Source: Streptomyces sp. NBC_00344
Lineage (GTDB): Bacteria > Actinomycetota > Actinomycetes > Streptomycetales > Streptomycetaceae
Length of the DNA: 64,000 nt
NCBI RefSeq assembly: GCF_036088315.1
Contig: NZ_CP107996.1
Span: forward strand, 2,190,501 to 2,254,500
Direction of reading: 5' to 3'
Part shown: positions 44,402 through 52,419 of the stretch, in pieces
How positions within the stretch are numbered: position 1 is the first letter of the stretch
How the letters are laid out: each line of letters begins with the position of its first letter
The notes under the pieces: model-generated
The model's input: only the letters and a program-made list of their open reading frames with translations
What the model was told of the DNA's origin: nothing
The model's database searches: none
Position numbers and translations under genes: made by a program

Positions 44402-45544
44402 ATGCATCCGATGGTGAAACCCGCGCTGCGGCGCGCATGGCGGGACAGGCAGTCCGTGCAATTCGGGGTGACTCCGGCCCAGGCGATGGTGCTCGGCCCG
44501 ATCGACACCGCGACCGGCTGTCTGCTCGATCTGCTGGACGGGACGCGTGGACCGGATCTGCTGCGCCAGGAGGCCAGGGCCCTACGGCTGACCGAGCACC
44601 ACCTGGACGAACTGCTCTCCCGGCTGACCGCCGCCGGACTGATCGACGACGCGACGGCGGGCGGAGAGGCGGCCGACGCCTTACGGAAGAGATCCAGCAC
44701 TGTCGACCGGCTGCGCCCCGACCTGGCGTCGCTCTCCCTGATCCACCCCGGACCGGGCGCCGGGACGGCCAGGCTGGCCGCCCGACGGGCCGTACGGATC
44801 CAGGTCCGTGGCGCCGGCCGGGTCGGCGCCGCGGTCGCCGCGCTGCTCTCGGCCTCCGGGGTGGGTCAGGTCGAAGTCCTCGACGGGGGCTGCGTCGAGC
44901 CGTGGGACATCGCGCCCGGCGGTTTCCCGGCGGAGGCGGCCGGGGAACGCCGGGACACAGCGGCCCGCAGGCTGGTGAGACGGTCCGCGCCCGGCACGCC
45001 GCCACGGGCTGCTGGGAAGGGGACGGGGACGGATGGCGGCCCCGGGCTGTCGCTGATCGTGGTGGCGCCACGCGATGGATTCGCGGCATATGTCCCTGAC
45101 CCGGCTCATGCCGCGGACTGGATCACCTCCGGAACCCCGCACCTCTATACCGGAGTTCTCGAAGGCACCGGAATCGTTGGCCCTCTTGTCCTTCCCGGAG
45201 GCACCGCCTGCTCGGGGTGCCTGGCGCTGCGACGGGCGGAGCGTGATCCCGGGTGGCCGAGGATGGTCGCGCAGTGGCGCTCCGGCCGGCGCAACCCGGT
45301 CCAGGCCTGCGACCTCGGGCTGGCCACCGCCGTGGCCGGCCTCGCGGCCGCGCATGCCCTGACATTCATCGACGGCGATCTGCCGGCCTCCACCGGAGCG
45401 CGGTGCGAGGCATCCCTGCCCTTGCTCGACTGGCGTTCGGCACGGATCGGACCCCACCCCGACTGCTCGTGCGGTGCCAGTGGGCACACTGAAGGGGAGC
45501 GCCCTTCGGGGGCCGGGGTTCCACACGACACAATGGCCGGGTAA
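44402..45544 (+). CDS. ThiF/E1-like protein, orphan cyclodehydratase-type
   Basis: A 380-residue protein. Residues about 15-90 resemble a winged helix (LDELLSRLTAAGLIDD). Then a Rossmann-like ThiF core begins RIQVRGAGRVGAAVAALLSASGVGQVEVLD without the normal ATP-binding Arg and Lys set, and a zinc-type cysteine arrangement follows (ACSGCLALR and HPDCSCG). This is the make-up of the cyclodehydratase-type E1-like proteins of azole peptide clusters (TIGR03882 type), but no precursor peptide, YcaO or dehydrogenase gene is near. ATG at 44402 with GGGGA upstream. Function unknown. Confidence 0.65.
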   Translation: MHPMVKPALRRAWRDRQSVQFGVTPAQAMVLGPIDTATGCLLDLLDGTRGPDLLRQEARALRLTEHHLDELLSRLTAAGLIDDATAGGEAADALRKRSSTVDRLRPDLASLSLIHPGPGAGTARLAARRAVRIQVRGAGRVGAAVAALLSASGVGQVEVLDGGCVEPWDIAPGGFPAEAAGERRDTAARRLVRRSAPGTPPRAAGKGTGTDGGPGLSLIVVAPRDGFAAYVPDPAHAADWITSGTPHLYTGVLEGTGIVGPLVLPGGTACSGCLALRRAERDPGWPRMVAQWRSGRRNPVQACDLGLATAVAGLAAAHALTFIDGDLPASTGARCEASLPLLDWRSARIGPHPDCSCGASGHTEGERPSGAGVPHDTMAG

Positions 45545-45584
45545 CGCCGTACGCTCCACGGCAATCTGGGAACTGGAGGGGCGC

Positions 45585-47072
45585 ATGTCTGATCTTCCCC
45601 GGAAAGCGGTCACTCGTACCGCCAAGCTGGCCGCACTCCCCCTGGGCTTCGCCGGACGCGCCACCTGGGGGCTGGGCAAGCGGATCGGCGGCAGATCCGC
45701 GGAGATCGTGGCCCGCGAGCTCCAGCAACGCACCGCGGAGCAGCTCTTCAAGGTGCTGGGTGAGCTGAAGGGCGGTGCGATGAAATTCGGCCAGGCCCTC
45801 TCCGTTTTCGAATCGGCACTGCCCGAAGAGGTCGCGGGCCCGTACCGGGCGGCACTGACCAAGCTGCAGGAGTCAGCCCCGCCCATGCCCGTGCGTACCG
45901 TGCATGCCGTGCTGGAGGAGCAGCTCGGCACCCAGTGGCGGGAGCTGTTCACGGAGTTCGACGACAAACCGTCGGCTGCCGCGTCCATCGGGCAGGTGCA
46001 CCGGGCGGTGTGGCACGACGGACGGAACGTCGCGGTCAAGGTGCAGTACCCGGGGGCCGGGGAGGCGCTGCTCTCGGATCTCACCCAACTGAGCCGTTTC
46101 GCACGGATGCTGGGCCCGCTGATCCCCGGCATGGACATCAAGCCGCTCATCGCCGAGCTGCGCGACCGGGTGTCGGAGGAACTGGACTACGAGCTGGAGT
46201 CCCGGGCGCAGCGCGCGCATGCGGCCGAGTTCGCGGACGATCCGGACGTGGTGGTTCCCGATGTCGTGCACCAGAGCGACCAGGTGCTGGTCACCGAATG
46301 GATCGACGGGGTGCCGCTGGCCGATGTGATCACCGAAGGCACGGCCGACGAGCGCAACAGGGCAGGCCAGTTGCTCGCCCGTTTCCTCTTCTCGGGGCCC
46401 GCCAGGACCGGACTGCTGCACGCCGATCCGCACCCGGGCAACTTCCGTCTGCTGCCCGGCGAAGACGGCGATGAATGGCGGCTGGGCGTACTGGACTTCG
46501 GGACTGTCGATCGGCTGCCCGGCGGTCTGCCCGACACCATCGGCGAATCGCTGCGGATGACGATCGAGGGGGAGGCGGAGGCTGTCTACGAGCTGCTCCG
46601 CGAGGAGGGTTTCGTCAAGGATTCCATCGACCTCGACCCCGAGGCGGTCCTGGAATATCTGCTGCCGATCATCGAACCGGCCCAGGCCGAGGAGTTCACC
46701 TTCACCCGGAGCTGGATCCGAGCACAGGCGGCCAGGATCGCCGACCCCCGCTCCCCCGCGCACCAGTTGGGCCGGCAGCTCAACCTGCCGCCCTCGTACC
46801 TTTTGATACACCGGGTGACGCTGAGCACCATCGGGGTGCTGTGCCAACTCGGCGCCACCGTGCGGCTCCGGGACGAACTCGAGATGTGGCTGCCCGGCTT
46901 CCTGCCTGCCGGGACGGGGCCGGACGCAGAGCCGGACACTGAGGCGGAATTGCCGCCTGCCGAGGCCGAGACAGGTTCCGGCGAGGGTAGCGAGGCAAGC
47001 GCCGAAACAGAGCTGCCGCTTGCCGAACCAGAGACAGAGGGGGAACTGCCGGCTGCCGATGCGCGGATCTGA
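45585..47072 (+). CDS. ABC1/AarF (UbiB-like) atypical kinase
   Basis: A 495-residue atypical protein-kinase-like protein. Family motifs: K-x-G-Q in KFGQALSVFESALP, the Ala-rich loop SAAASIGQVHRA, HADPHPGNF catalytic segment and DFGTVDRLP metal-binding segment. UbiB relatives act in isoprenoid quinone or lipid metabolism at membranes and have ATPase more than protein kinase activity. The last 55 residues are an acidic Glu/Pro/Ala tail of repeats. GGAGG precedes the ATG at 45585. Follows the ThiF-like gene by 40 bases. Confidence 0.88.
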   Translation: MSDLPRKAVTRTAKLAALPLGFAGRATWGLGKRIGGRSAEIVARELQQRTAEQLFKVLGELKGGAMKFGQALSVFESALPEEVAGPYRAALTKLQESAPPMPVRTVHAVLEEQLGTQWRELFTEFDDKPSAAASIGQVHRAVWHDGRNVAVKVQYPGAGEALLSDLTQLSRFARMLGPLIPGMDIKPLIAELRDRVSEELDYELESRAQRAHAAEFADDPDVVVPDVVHQSDQVLVTEWIDGVPLADVITEGTADERNRAGQLLARFLFSGPARTGLLHADPHPGNFRLLPGEDGDEWRLGVLDFGTVDRLPGGLPDTIGESLRMTIEGEAEAVYELLREEGFVKDSIDLDPEAVLEYLLPIIEPAQAEEFTFTRSWIRAQAARIADPRSPAHQLGRQLNLPPSYLLIHRVTLSTIGVLCQLGATVRLRDELEMWLPGFLPAGTGPDAEPDTEAELPPAEAETGSGEGSEASAETELPLAEPETEGELPAADARI

Positions 47073-47089
47073 ACGTCCCGGGCACCCGG

Positions 47090-47121
47090 CGGGGGCCGGC
47101 CGCGATCGCGGCCGGCCCCCG
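47090..47121. terminator. 32-base perfect palindrome, bidirectional terminator
   Basis: The 32 bases from 47090 to 47121 are a perfect palindrome centred at CGCGATCGCG. On the plus strand a T-rich TTCTCTTCTTC follows. It separates the ABC1 gene (plus) from the small gene after wblC (minus). Confidence 0.75.
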
Positions 47122-47180
47122 TTCTCTTCTTCGCTTCTCGCCTGCGCTGTTACTCGCCTGCTCTGCTGTTCGCCTGCTTG

Positions 47181-47444
47181 TTACTGCATGACGGCCATGG
47201 CCAGCGCACGACGGGCGCGCAGTGACGCGCGCTCGGCGCGACGCTGCATCCGACGGGCAGCCAGCAGGTGCATTGCCTGGCGCTCCATGTCGGCCTCCCG
47301 GCGGCGCTCGTGCATATGGGCACGAGCCATGGCTTCTGGAATGAGTTGCATCTCTCGGGTCCTGTTCTGACGCGACGCGGTGGCGCCGATGGTGGTGACG
47401 ACTGGGGTTGCGGAGCCGGACGGCTCACTCGTGGAAGAGGTCAT
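47181..47444 (-). CDS. small Arg-rich helical protein downstream of wblC
   Basis: An 87-residue protein. Residues 1-30 are Ser/Thr-rich and disordered; residues about 35-87 form a long amphipathic helix very rich in Arg, Ala and Met (HERRREADMERQAMHLLAAR, MQRRAERASLRARRALAMAV). It has no recognised family. It starts 62 bases after the wblC stop on the same strand, so it could be co-transcribed. The start at 47444 has only a weak ribosome site. Basic composition suggests nucleic-acid or ribosome association, which is inference. Confidence 0.55.
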   Translation of the reverse strand: MTSSTSEPSGSATPVVTTIGATASRQNRTREMQLIPEAMARAHMHERRREADMERQAMHLLAARRMQRRAERASLRARRALAMAVMQ

Positions 47445-47506
47445 CGGGTCCCGCTTCTGGGGATCGTGCGTGTGGGGACGGTCAATCGTTCCGGGGCCGG
47501 CGAGTT

Positions 47507-47875
47507 TCATGCGGCGACCGGGTTCTTGCGCGGACGGCCACGCGGCCGCTTGCGGGCAACCACGACACCCTGGACGAAGAGCTCGCCACCCCAGACACCC
47601 CACGGCTCGCGCCGGTCCTTGGCGCCGGCGAGACAGGCCTCGACGAGCGGGCAGGTACGGCAGAGGGACTTGGCGTACTCCACATCGGCCGGGGTCTCCG
47701 CGAAGAAGACCTCCGGGTCGTAGGCCCGGCAGGGTACGGGCACATCGAGGTTCTCGATGGCGTCGTCGAGCACGGTCAGCGCGGTGAGCGGGAACACGGT
47801 GGGATCCTCCGGGGCATCAGGGGGCGGGAGCGTCTGCGAGGGCGGTACGGACGGGGCGTGCGCTTCGATTTGCAC
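47507..47875 (-). CDS. wblC: WhiB-like regulator WblC (WhiB7)
   Basis: A 122-residue WhiB-family iron-sulfur protein. Four cluster cysteines: PVPCRAYDP and then SLCRTCPLVEAC. The WhiB turn is EPWGVWGGELF, and a C-terminal AT-hook RPRGRPRKN follows. This is the WhiB7/WblC subtype, a transcription activator of intrinsic antibiotic resistance that binds SigA region 4 and the minor groove next to the -35. The GTG at 47875 follows GAGGAACG. Expression is controlled by an autoregulated promoter and an attenuator in the leader. Confidence 0.93.
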   Translation of the reverse strand: MQIEAHAPSVPPSQTLPPPDAPEDPTVFPLTALTVLDDAIENLDVPVPCRAYDPEVFFAETPADVEYAKSLCRTCPLVEACLAGAKDRREPWGVWGGELFVQGVVVARKRPRGRPRKNPVAA

Positions 47876-47940
47876 GGTGTTTTCGTTCCTCGTCTGGTTG
47901 TTCCGGTCTGTTTGACCGAAGGTCGTCTGGTGGCCCAGTA

Positions 47941-47982
47941 CAAACAAAAGGGCCGCGGATCCCGGGTGGGGTTCCGCGGCCC
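47941..47982 (-). terminator. attenuator terminator in the wblC leader
   Basis: On the minus strand GGGCCGCGGA (47982-47973) pairs perfectly with TCCGCGGCCC (47959-47950), loop 13, followed by TTTTGTTTG. It is a true intrinsic terminator between the leader ORF stop (48007) and the wblC start (47875). Minus-strand TTCCGCGG inside the leader ORF (48042-48035) is complementary to the first arm, so an alternative antiterminator can form. Confidence 0.88.
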
Positions 47983-48006
47983 TGAAGGCGCCTGCCTGAT
48001 GGTGTA

Positions 48007-48315
48007 TCAGACTGGATCACTCCAGGGTTCGAGCCCGCGGAAGGCCCACATCGTGTGGTGCTGCGTTTCGTGCTGCTTCCCGAAGCCGGCACCGGTTGCC
48101 GCAAACGCATAGGTCTTGGCCGCTGCGATTGCTACTGCTGCTTCCGGTGCCTCGGTCGGTCGCTCATTGAGATCCCGGACGGGCAGGTTCACGAGGGAGA
48201 CACGGCCGGCGGCAGAAATACCGGACAGACCAGTCCCTCGGAGCGAGACGTCGAGCGGGCAGGTGGCGACGACCGAGCGGTCGGTCATTTTGGTGAACTT
48301 CGTGATGCTTGCCAC
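48007..48315 (-). CDS. wblC leader ORF (candidate attenuator uORF)
   Basis: A 102-codon frame with strong AGGAGG eight bases before a GTG start at 48315 and a stop 25 bases before the attenuator hairpin. It encodes MASITKFTKMTDRSVVATC... ending in GLEPWSDPV; no known domain. In whiB7/wblC systems translation of an upstream ORF controls whether the terminator forms, so slowed ribosomes give antitermination. This is longer than mycobacterial uORFs; the functional coding part might be only a segment of it. Confidence 0.55.
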   Translation of the reverse strand: MASITKFTKMTDRSVVATCPLDVSLRGTGLSGISAAGRVSLVNLPVRDLNERPTEAPEAAVAIAAAKTYAFAATGAGFGKQHETQHHTMWAFRGLEPWSDPV

Positions 48316-48436
48316 TGGTCTCGCCTCCTCTCGGCGTCTCGGGGACGGGAGGCCCGGAGGCCTCGTCCCATACGTATTCGGGTTAAGTACAGCACGGATT
48401 CAGGGCTTCAGAGAAGTCGCTGTTCCCGTGGTTAAG

Positions 48437-48476
48437 AACCTAAGGGGGTTCCCCGCGCGTGCGCAAACTATTTTTT
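48437..48476 (-). promoter_or_regulatory. WhiB7-type promoter of wblC
   Basis: Minus-strand AT-rich block AAAAAATAG (48476-48468) lies just before TTGCGC (48466-48461), then an 18-base spacer and TAGGTT (48442-48437). An AT-rich element directly upstream of the -35 is the hallmark of WhiB7-activated promoters, so autoregulation is expected. The leader to the wblC start is about 550 bases. Confidence 0.7.
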
Positions 48477-48489
48477 CCACGAGTTTCGG

Positions 48490-50670
48490 TCAGTCTTCGC
48501 CGGGCGCGGGGTCAACCTCCTGACCTGCGCAGATCGCAAGGACGTCGGCACCGAACCGGGCAATCTTCCGCGCACCGACTCCGGCGATGCCGATGAGCTC
48601 GCCCTCGGTGGACGGCACGGCCTCGGCGATGGCCATCAACGTCTTGTCCGTGAACACACAGAAAGCGGGCTGGCCGACCTTGCGGGCCTGGACCCCGCGC
48701 CACTCGTGCAGCCGTTCATAGAGCGCCTCGTCCATGTCCGAAGGACAGTCCTCGCAGCGCATCAGCTTCATGTCCCCGGCGTCGGTCAGCGTCTTGCCGC
48801 ACACCCGGCACCGCACCGGCCCGCGCTGTTTGCGGCGACTCGCGCTGCCACGCTCGACACCGGCCGCGCCACCGGCCGCCGCGCTGCCCCGCACCCCCGC
48901 GGCCGAACCGGGCCGCAGACCGTTCAGGAAGCGGCTGGGCCGCCGGGAGGCCCGGCCACCCGGCGACCGGGACAGCGCCCAGGAAAGCGAGAGATGCACC
49001 CGCGCCCGGGTGACTCCCACATAGAGCAGCCGGCGCTCTTCCTCGACCTGTTCGTCCGTCTTCGCGTAGGTGATCGGCAGCATGCCCTCGTTCAGCCCCA
49101 CCAGGAATACCGCGTCCCACTCCAGCCCCTTCGCCGCGTGCAAGGAGGCGAGGGTGACGCCCTCGACGGTCGGGGCGTGCTGCGCCGCAGCGCGTTCGTC
49201 CAGCTCGCCGACCAGATCCGACAGGGTCGCCCCGTCCCTCGCCCTGGCGAAGTCCTCCGCCAGCCGCACCAGCGCGGCCAGCGACTCCCAGCGGTCGCGG
49301 ACCGCCCCGGAGCCTGCCGGGGGCTCCGCTCGCCAGCCTTTGGTGCCGAGCACCGCCCGCACCTGGGACGGCAGGTCCACCGCGTCGTCGAGCAGCGAGT
49401 CGTTCCCGCCGGCCCGGGCTGCCCCGCGCAGCGCGACACCCGCCTCACGTACCTCTGGGCGCTCGAAGAACCGCTCGGCGCCGCGCAGCAGGTACGGCAC
49501 CCCAGCGTCGGCGAGCGCCTGCTCGTAGACCTCCGACTGGGCGTTGATACGGAACAGCACGGCGATCTCCGAGGCGGGCACGCCCGCGGCGATCAGTTCC
49601 CTGATCCGGCGGGCTGTGCCCTCCGCCTCGGTCGGCTCGTCCTGGTACGCGGTGTATCCGGGCTCGGGGCCCGGGCCGCGCTGCGAGATCAGCTCCAGGC
49701 GGTGCTCGGCGGCCCGGCCGCTCGCCTGACCGAGCACTCCGTTCGCGAGATGGACGACCTGGGAGGTGGACCGGTAGTCGCGGACCAGCTTCACCACGGT
49801 CGCCTCCGGGTGGCGGACCCGGAAGTTCAGCAGATGATCGGGGGTGGCGCCGGTGAAGGAGTAGATGGTCTGGCCGGCGTCCCCGACCACGCAGAGATCG
49901 TCACGGTCGCCGAGCCAGAGGTCGAGCAGCCGCTGCTGGAGCGGGCTCACGTCCTGGTACTCGTCCACCACGAAGTGCTGGTACTGGCTGCGGATCCGTT
50001 CGGCGATGTCGTGCCGGTCCTGGAGGATGCCGACGGTCAGCAGCAGCACATCCTCGAAGTCGATCACTCCCCGGTCGCGCTTGAGCTGTTCGTACATCGC
50101 GTAGATCTGGGAGATCTCGGCGGGATTGCGCGGCGCCTCCCGGACGGACTTGGCGATCGCCGCGGGATAGTCGGCAGGAACGGTCTGGGTGACCTTGGCC
50201 CATTCGATCTCACCGGTCACGTCGCGCAGCTCATTGCGGTCCAGCCGGATCCCGCAGCGTGCTGCCGCCTCGGCGACCAGCTGGATCTTCCGCTCGACCA
50301 GCCGCGGCACCTCGCCGCCGACCGCCTTCGGCCAGAAGAACTGCAGCTGGCGCAGCGCCGCGGAGTGAAAGGTCCGCGCCTGTACGCCGCCCGCGCCCAG
50401 CTGGCGCAGCCGCCCGCGCATCTCGCCCGCCGCGCGGTTGGTGAAGGTGACGGCCAGCACCGTCGCGGGCTGCAGGATCCCCGAGCGCACGCCGTAGGCG
50501 ATGCGGTGGGTGATCGCCCTTGTCTTGCCCGTGCCGGCTCCGGCCAGCACGCAGACCGGACCGTGCAGGGCCGTCGCGACCTCGCGCTGCTCGGGGTCGA
50601 GCCCGTCGAGCACCGCGTCGGCCGAGTCGGGGACCTGCGGGAAGAGAGAGGAATGCGTTGCTGGTGTCAC
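48490..50670 (-). CDS. ATP-dependent DNA helicase UvrD2
   Basis: A 726-residue SF1 helicase of the actinobacterial UvrD2 type. Motifs: Walker A LAGAGTGKT (42-50), Walker B DEYQDVSPLQQR, GDAGQTIYSF, ASLHAAKGLEWDAVFL, and YVGVTRAR. After the motor come a zinc tetracysteine (CRVCGKTL...RCEDC) and an HRDC domain (IAGVGARKIARFG). It unwinds DNA 3'-5' in repair. GTG start at 50670. It lies just upstream of the wblC promoter and diverges from the mycoredoxin gene. Confidence 0.92.
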   Translation of the reverse strand: MTPATHSSLFPQVPDSADAVLDGLDPEQREVATALHGPVCVLAGAGTGKTRAITHRIAYGVRSGILQPATVLAVTFTNRAAGEMRGRLRQLGAGGVQARTFHSAALRQLQFFWPKAVGGEVPRLVERKIQLVAEAAARCGIRLDRNELRDVTGEIEWAKVTQTVPADYPAAIAKSVREAPRNPAEISQIYAMYEQLKRDRGVIDFEDVLLLTVGILQDRHDIAERIRSQYQHFVVDEYQDVSPLQQRLLDLWLGDRDDLCVVGDAGQTIYSFTGATPDHLLNFRVRHPEATVVKLVRDYRSTSQVVHLANGVLGQASGRAAEHRLELISQRGPGPEPGYTAYQDEPTEAEGTARRIRELIAAGVPASEIAVLFRINAQSEVYEQALADAGVPYLLRGAERFFERPEVREAGVALRGAARAGGNDSLLDDAVDLPSQVRAVLGTKGWRAEPPAGSGAVRDRWESLAALVRLAEDFARARDGATLSDLVGELDERAAAQHAPTVEGVTLASLHAAKGLEWDAVFLVGLNEGMLPITYAKTDEQVEEERRLLYVGVTRARVHLSLSWALSRSPGGRASRRPSRFLNGLRPGSAAGVRGSAAAGGAAGVERGSASRRKQRGPVRCRVCGKTLTDAGDMKLMRCEDCPSDMDEALYERLHEWRGVQARKVGQPAFCVFTDKTLMAIAEAVPSTEGELIGIAGVGARKIARFGADVLAICAGQEVDPAPGED

Positions 50671-50709
50671 CCCGCCATGCTGCCAGGTTCCGGGAGGAGC
50701 CCGGGGCGG

Positions 50710-50718
50710 TTGTCCACA
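50710..50718 (+). other. isolated DnaA-box match (Streptomyces consensus)
   Basis: TTGTCCACA is the Streptomyces DnaA box. It stands alone, 29 bases before the -35 of the mycoredoxin promoter, in the uvrD2/mycoredoxin divergent region. Confidence 0.4.
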
Positions 50719-50746
50719 GGGGGGCCGTGCAGTCGTATCTGATACG

Positions 50747-50772
50747 GGAATGCCGGCCGCACAGCCTGCGTT
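50747..50772 (+). promoter_or_regulatory. SigR-dependent promoter of the mycoredoxin gene
   Basis: GGAAT (50747-50751), 18-base spacer, GTT (50770-50772), identical in spacing to the sigR promoter. It predicts a start near 50780 and a leader of about 78 bases before the ATG at 50857. Confidence 0.88.
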
Positions 50773-50856
50773 CTATCCCGTGCGATGTCCCGGGGCCGGG
50801 CCCCGGGACTCCTCGCGTACCGGGAAAAGCAGGAATCAGCAGAGGAGCACACAGAC

Positions 50857-51111
50857 ATGTCGGGCACTGTGACGATGTACAGCACCACATGGTGCGGTTA
50901 CTGCCGTCGGCTGAAGGGCCAGATGGACCGCGAGGGCATTGCGTACACCGAGGTCAACATCGAGCACGACGCCGACTCCGCGGCCTTCGTCGAGAAGGCG
51001 AACGGCGGCAACCAGACCGTTCCGACCCTGCTGATCGTGGCCCCCTCCGGCACCGAGTCGGTCATGACGAACCCTTCACTGGCCCAGGTGAAGCAGGCCC
51101 TCGCCGCCTGA
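50857..51111 (+). CDS. mycoredoxin (glutaredoxin-fold, CGYC)
   Basis: An 84-residue thioredoxin-fold oxidoreductase. N-terminal active site CGYC (residues 13-16, in YSTTWCGYCRRLK), cis-Pro in TVPTLL and C-terminal helix VKQALAA. It reduces mycothiol mixed disulfides, completing the mycothiol redox system. GAGGAG lies nine bases before the ATG at 50857; the frame upstream is non-coding. SigR control fits the thiol-stress regulon. Confidence 0.93.
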   Translation: MSGTVTMYSTTWCGYCRRLKGQMDREGIAYTEVNIEHDADSAAFVEKANGGNQTVPTLLIVAPSGTESVMTNPSLAQVKQALAA

Positions 51112-51137
51112 TCCCGCCCCCGGGCCAACCGCGCGCC

Positions 51138-51161
51138 GCCCGGCCCCTCACCCGGCCGGGC
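51138..51161. terminator. hairpin between the mycoredoxin and lipoprotein genes
   Basis: GCCCGGCC (51138-51145) pairs with GGCCGGGC (51154-51161), spanning the stop codon of the minus-strand lipoprotein gene. It is weaker than the other terminators here. Confidence 0.45.
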
Positions 51162-52419
51162 TGCCGCAGATCCCCGGGGCAGGCAGCCAGTCCGCACCCG
51201 AGAGCCGTGTGCGTTCGGCCTCCAGCTGTCCCAGCGGCGCATCCGCCAGAGTCCGGTCCGGGGCGCTCAGGAACTGCAGGACCGCGTGCTGGAAGGCATC
51301 TCGCAGGGTCGGCGGCATGGTGTCGGATGCGTCGAAGCACAGCAGGCGGGCCGGCGTTCCTTCGGTGCCCCCGGTGAGCGTCGCCGCGACCCGTTCGCCG
51401 ATCCGGTCGTCCGGCCGCGGGTCGGACGCACTGGGGAAGTTCGGCTTCAGCACCTGCGTGGCCTGCTTCATCCAGATGGTGCGGCCCCTGGTCCCCGACA
51501 GCCGGCTCAGCAGCGTGGTAGCCGCGGGGCTGTCGCGGAACACCGCGGCCATGTCCGCGGACACCTCATAGGCGTCCTTGTTCTTGTGCAGCGCGGGGAT
51601 CGTGCCGGCGGAGGGCTCGAAGCCGGTGTCCGGTCCGTAGAGATAGCGGATGAAGGAGCCTTCGTGTTCCTGGGTGCAGGTGCCGGAATCGAGCAGCCCG
51701 GTGCCGCCCTTCCCTTCGTACGGGGTGTCCAGTGCGCTCTGTCCGTCCTGGCCCGCGATCAGCGATGCCCAGGTCCGCCAGGCGTCCTTCATCGCGTCGC
51801 TGGTCCAGGGGAGCCGGCCGGTGGCCCACTGCTCGTACACCTGCGGGCCCGACCGGTGCAGCAGGATGTCCTCGATCCAGTCGGTGCCAGGCCAGCCCGT
51901 GGTGGCCTGCGAGCTCATGCCCAGGCACCAGGTGTGCGGTTCGGCCGGCTGCGACGCCTTGCTCCAGACCAGACTCTTGAGGTCCACCTTCAGCGGGACC
52001 CAGTAGGTGTGCCGGCTGCCGTGGACGACCAGCTCCGGTGCCCACGGCGGGTACGCCTTGCTCTCCAGTTCCCCGGTGAGGGGGGTCAGGGCGCCCTGGC
52101 GGGCGTATTCAGCCAGCTCGCCCTGGCTGTTGAGGATCGCCACGTCCGGTGGCGCGTCCGCCTCCAGCTGCGCGACCAGGGTCTCCCGGAGGGAGCGGGT
52201 GCCCTGGTACGTGTAGATGTACGGGGTGCCGTCGTCGAGCAGATCCAGGGTCTTGGTGAAAGCGGCCGCCTCGTCCCCGGTCCACGGGCCGAGCACGACG
52301 ACGGTCTGTCTGCCCTGCCCCGTGCAGCCCCCGCTCAGTGCGGCGAGCACGAGCAGCGACGCGGACAGCAGCGCGCGCAGCACCGGCCGGGCGGGACGCT
52401 TGCGGAGGTCACGGATCAC
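51148..52419 (-). CDS. solute-binding-type lipoprotein, orphan
   Basis: A 423-residue secreted lipoprotein: signal peptide (RALLSASLLVLAAL) with lipobox LSGGC, so it is anchored on the outer membrane face. The body resembles family 1 solute-binding proteins (PDVAILNSQGELAEY, YWVPLKVDLKSLVWSK). No permease or ATPase of an ABC transporter is adjacent, so it probably does not serve an importer. The GTG start overlaps the upstream stop (GTGA). It is the last gene of the kinase-protease module. Confidence 0.75.
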   Translation of the reverse strand: MIRDLRKRPARPVLRALLSASLLVLAALSGGCTGQGRQTVVVLGPWTGDEAAAFTKTLDLLDDGTPYIYTYQGTRSLRETLVAQLEADAPPDVAILNSQGELAEYARQGALTPLTGELESKAYPPWAPELVVHGSRHTYWVPLKVDLKSLVWSKASQPAEPHTWCLGMSSQATTGWPGTDWIEDILLHRSGPQVYEQWATGRLPWTSDAMKDAWRTWASLIAGQDGQSALDTPYEGKGGTGLLDSGTCTQEHEGSFIRYLYGPDTGFEPSAGTIPALHKNKDAYEVSADMAAVFRDSPAATTLLSRLSGTRGRTIWMKQATQVLKPNFPSASDPRPDDRIGERVAATLTGGTEGTPARLLCFDASDTMPPTLRDAFQHAVLQFLSAPDRTLADAPLGQLEAERTRLSGADWLPAPGICGSPAG

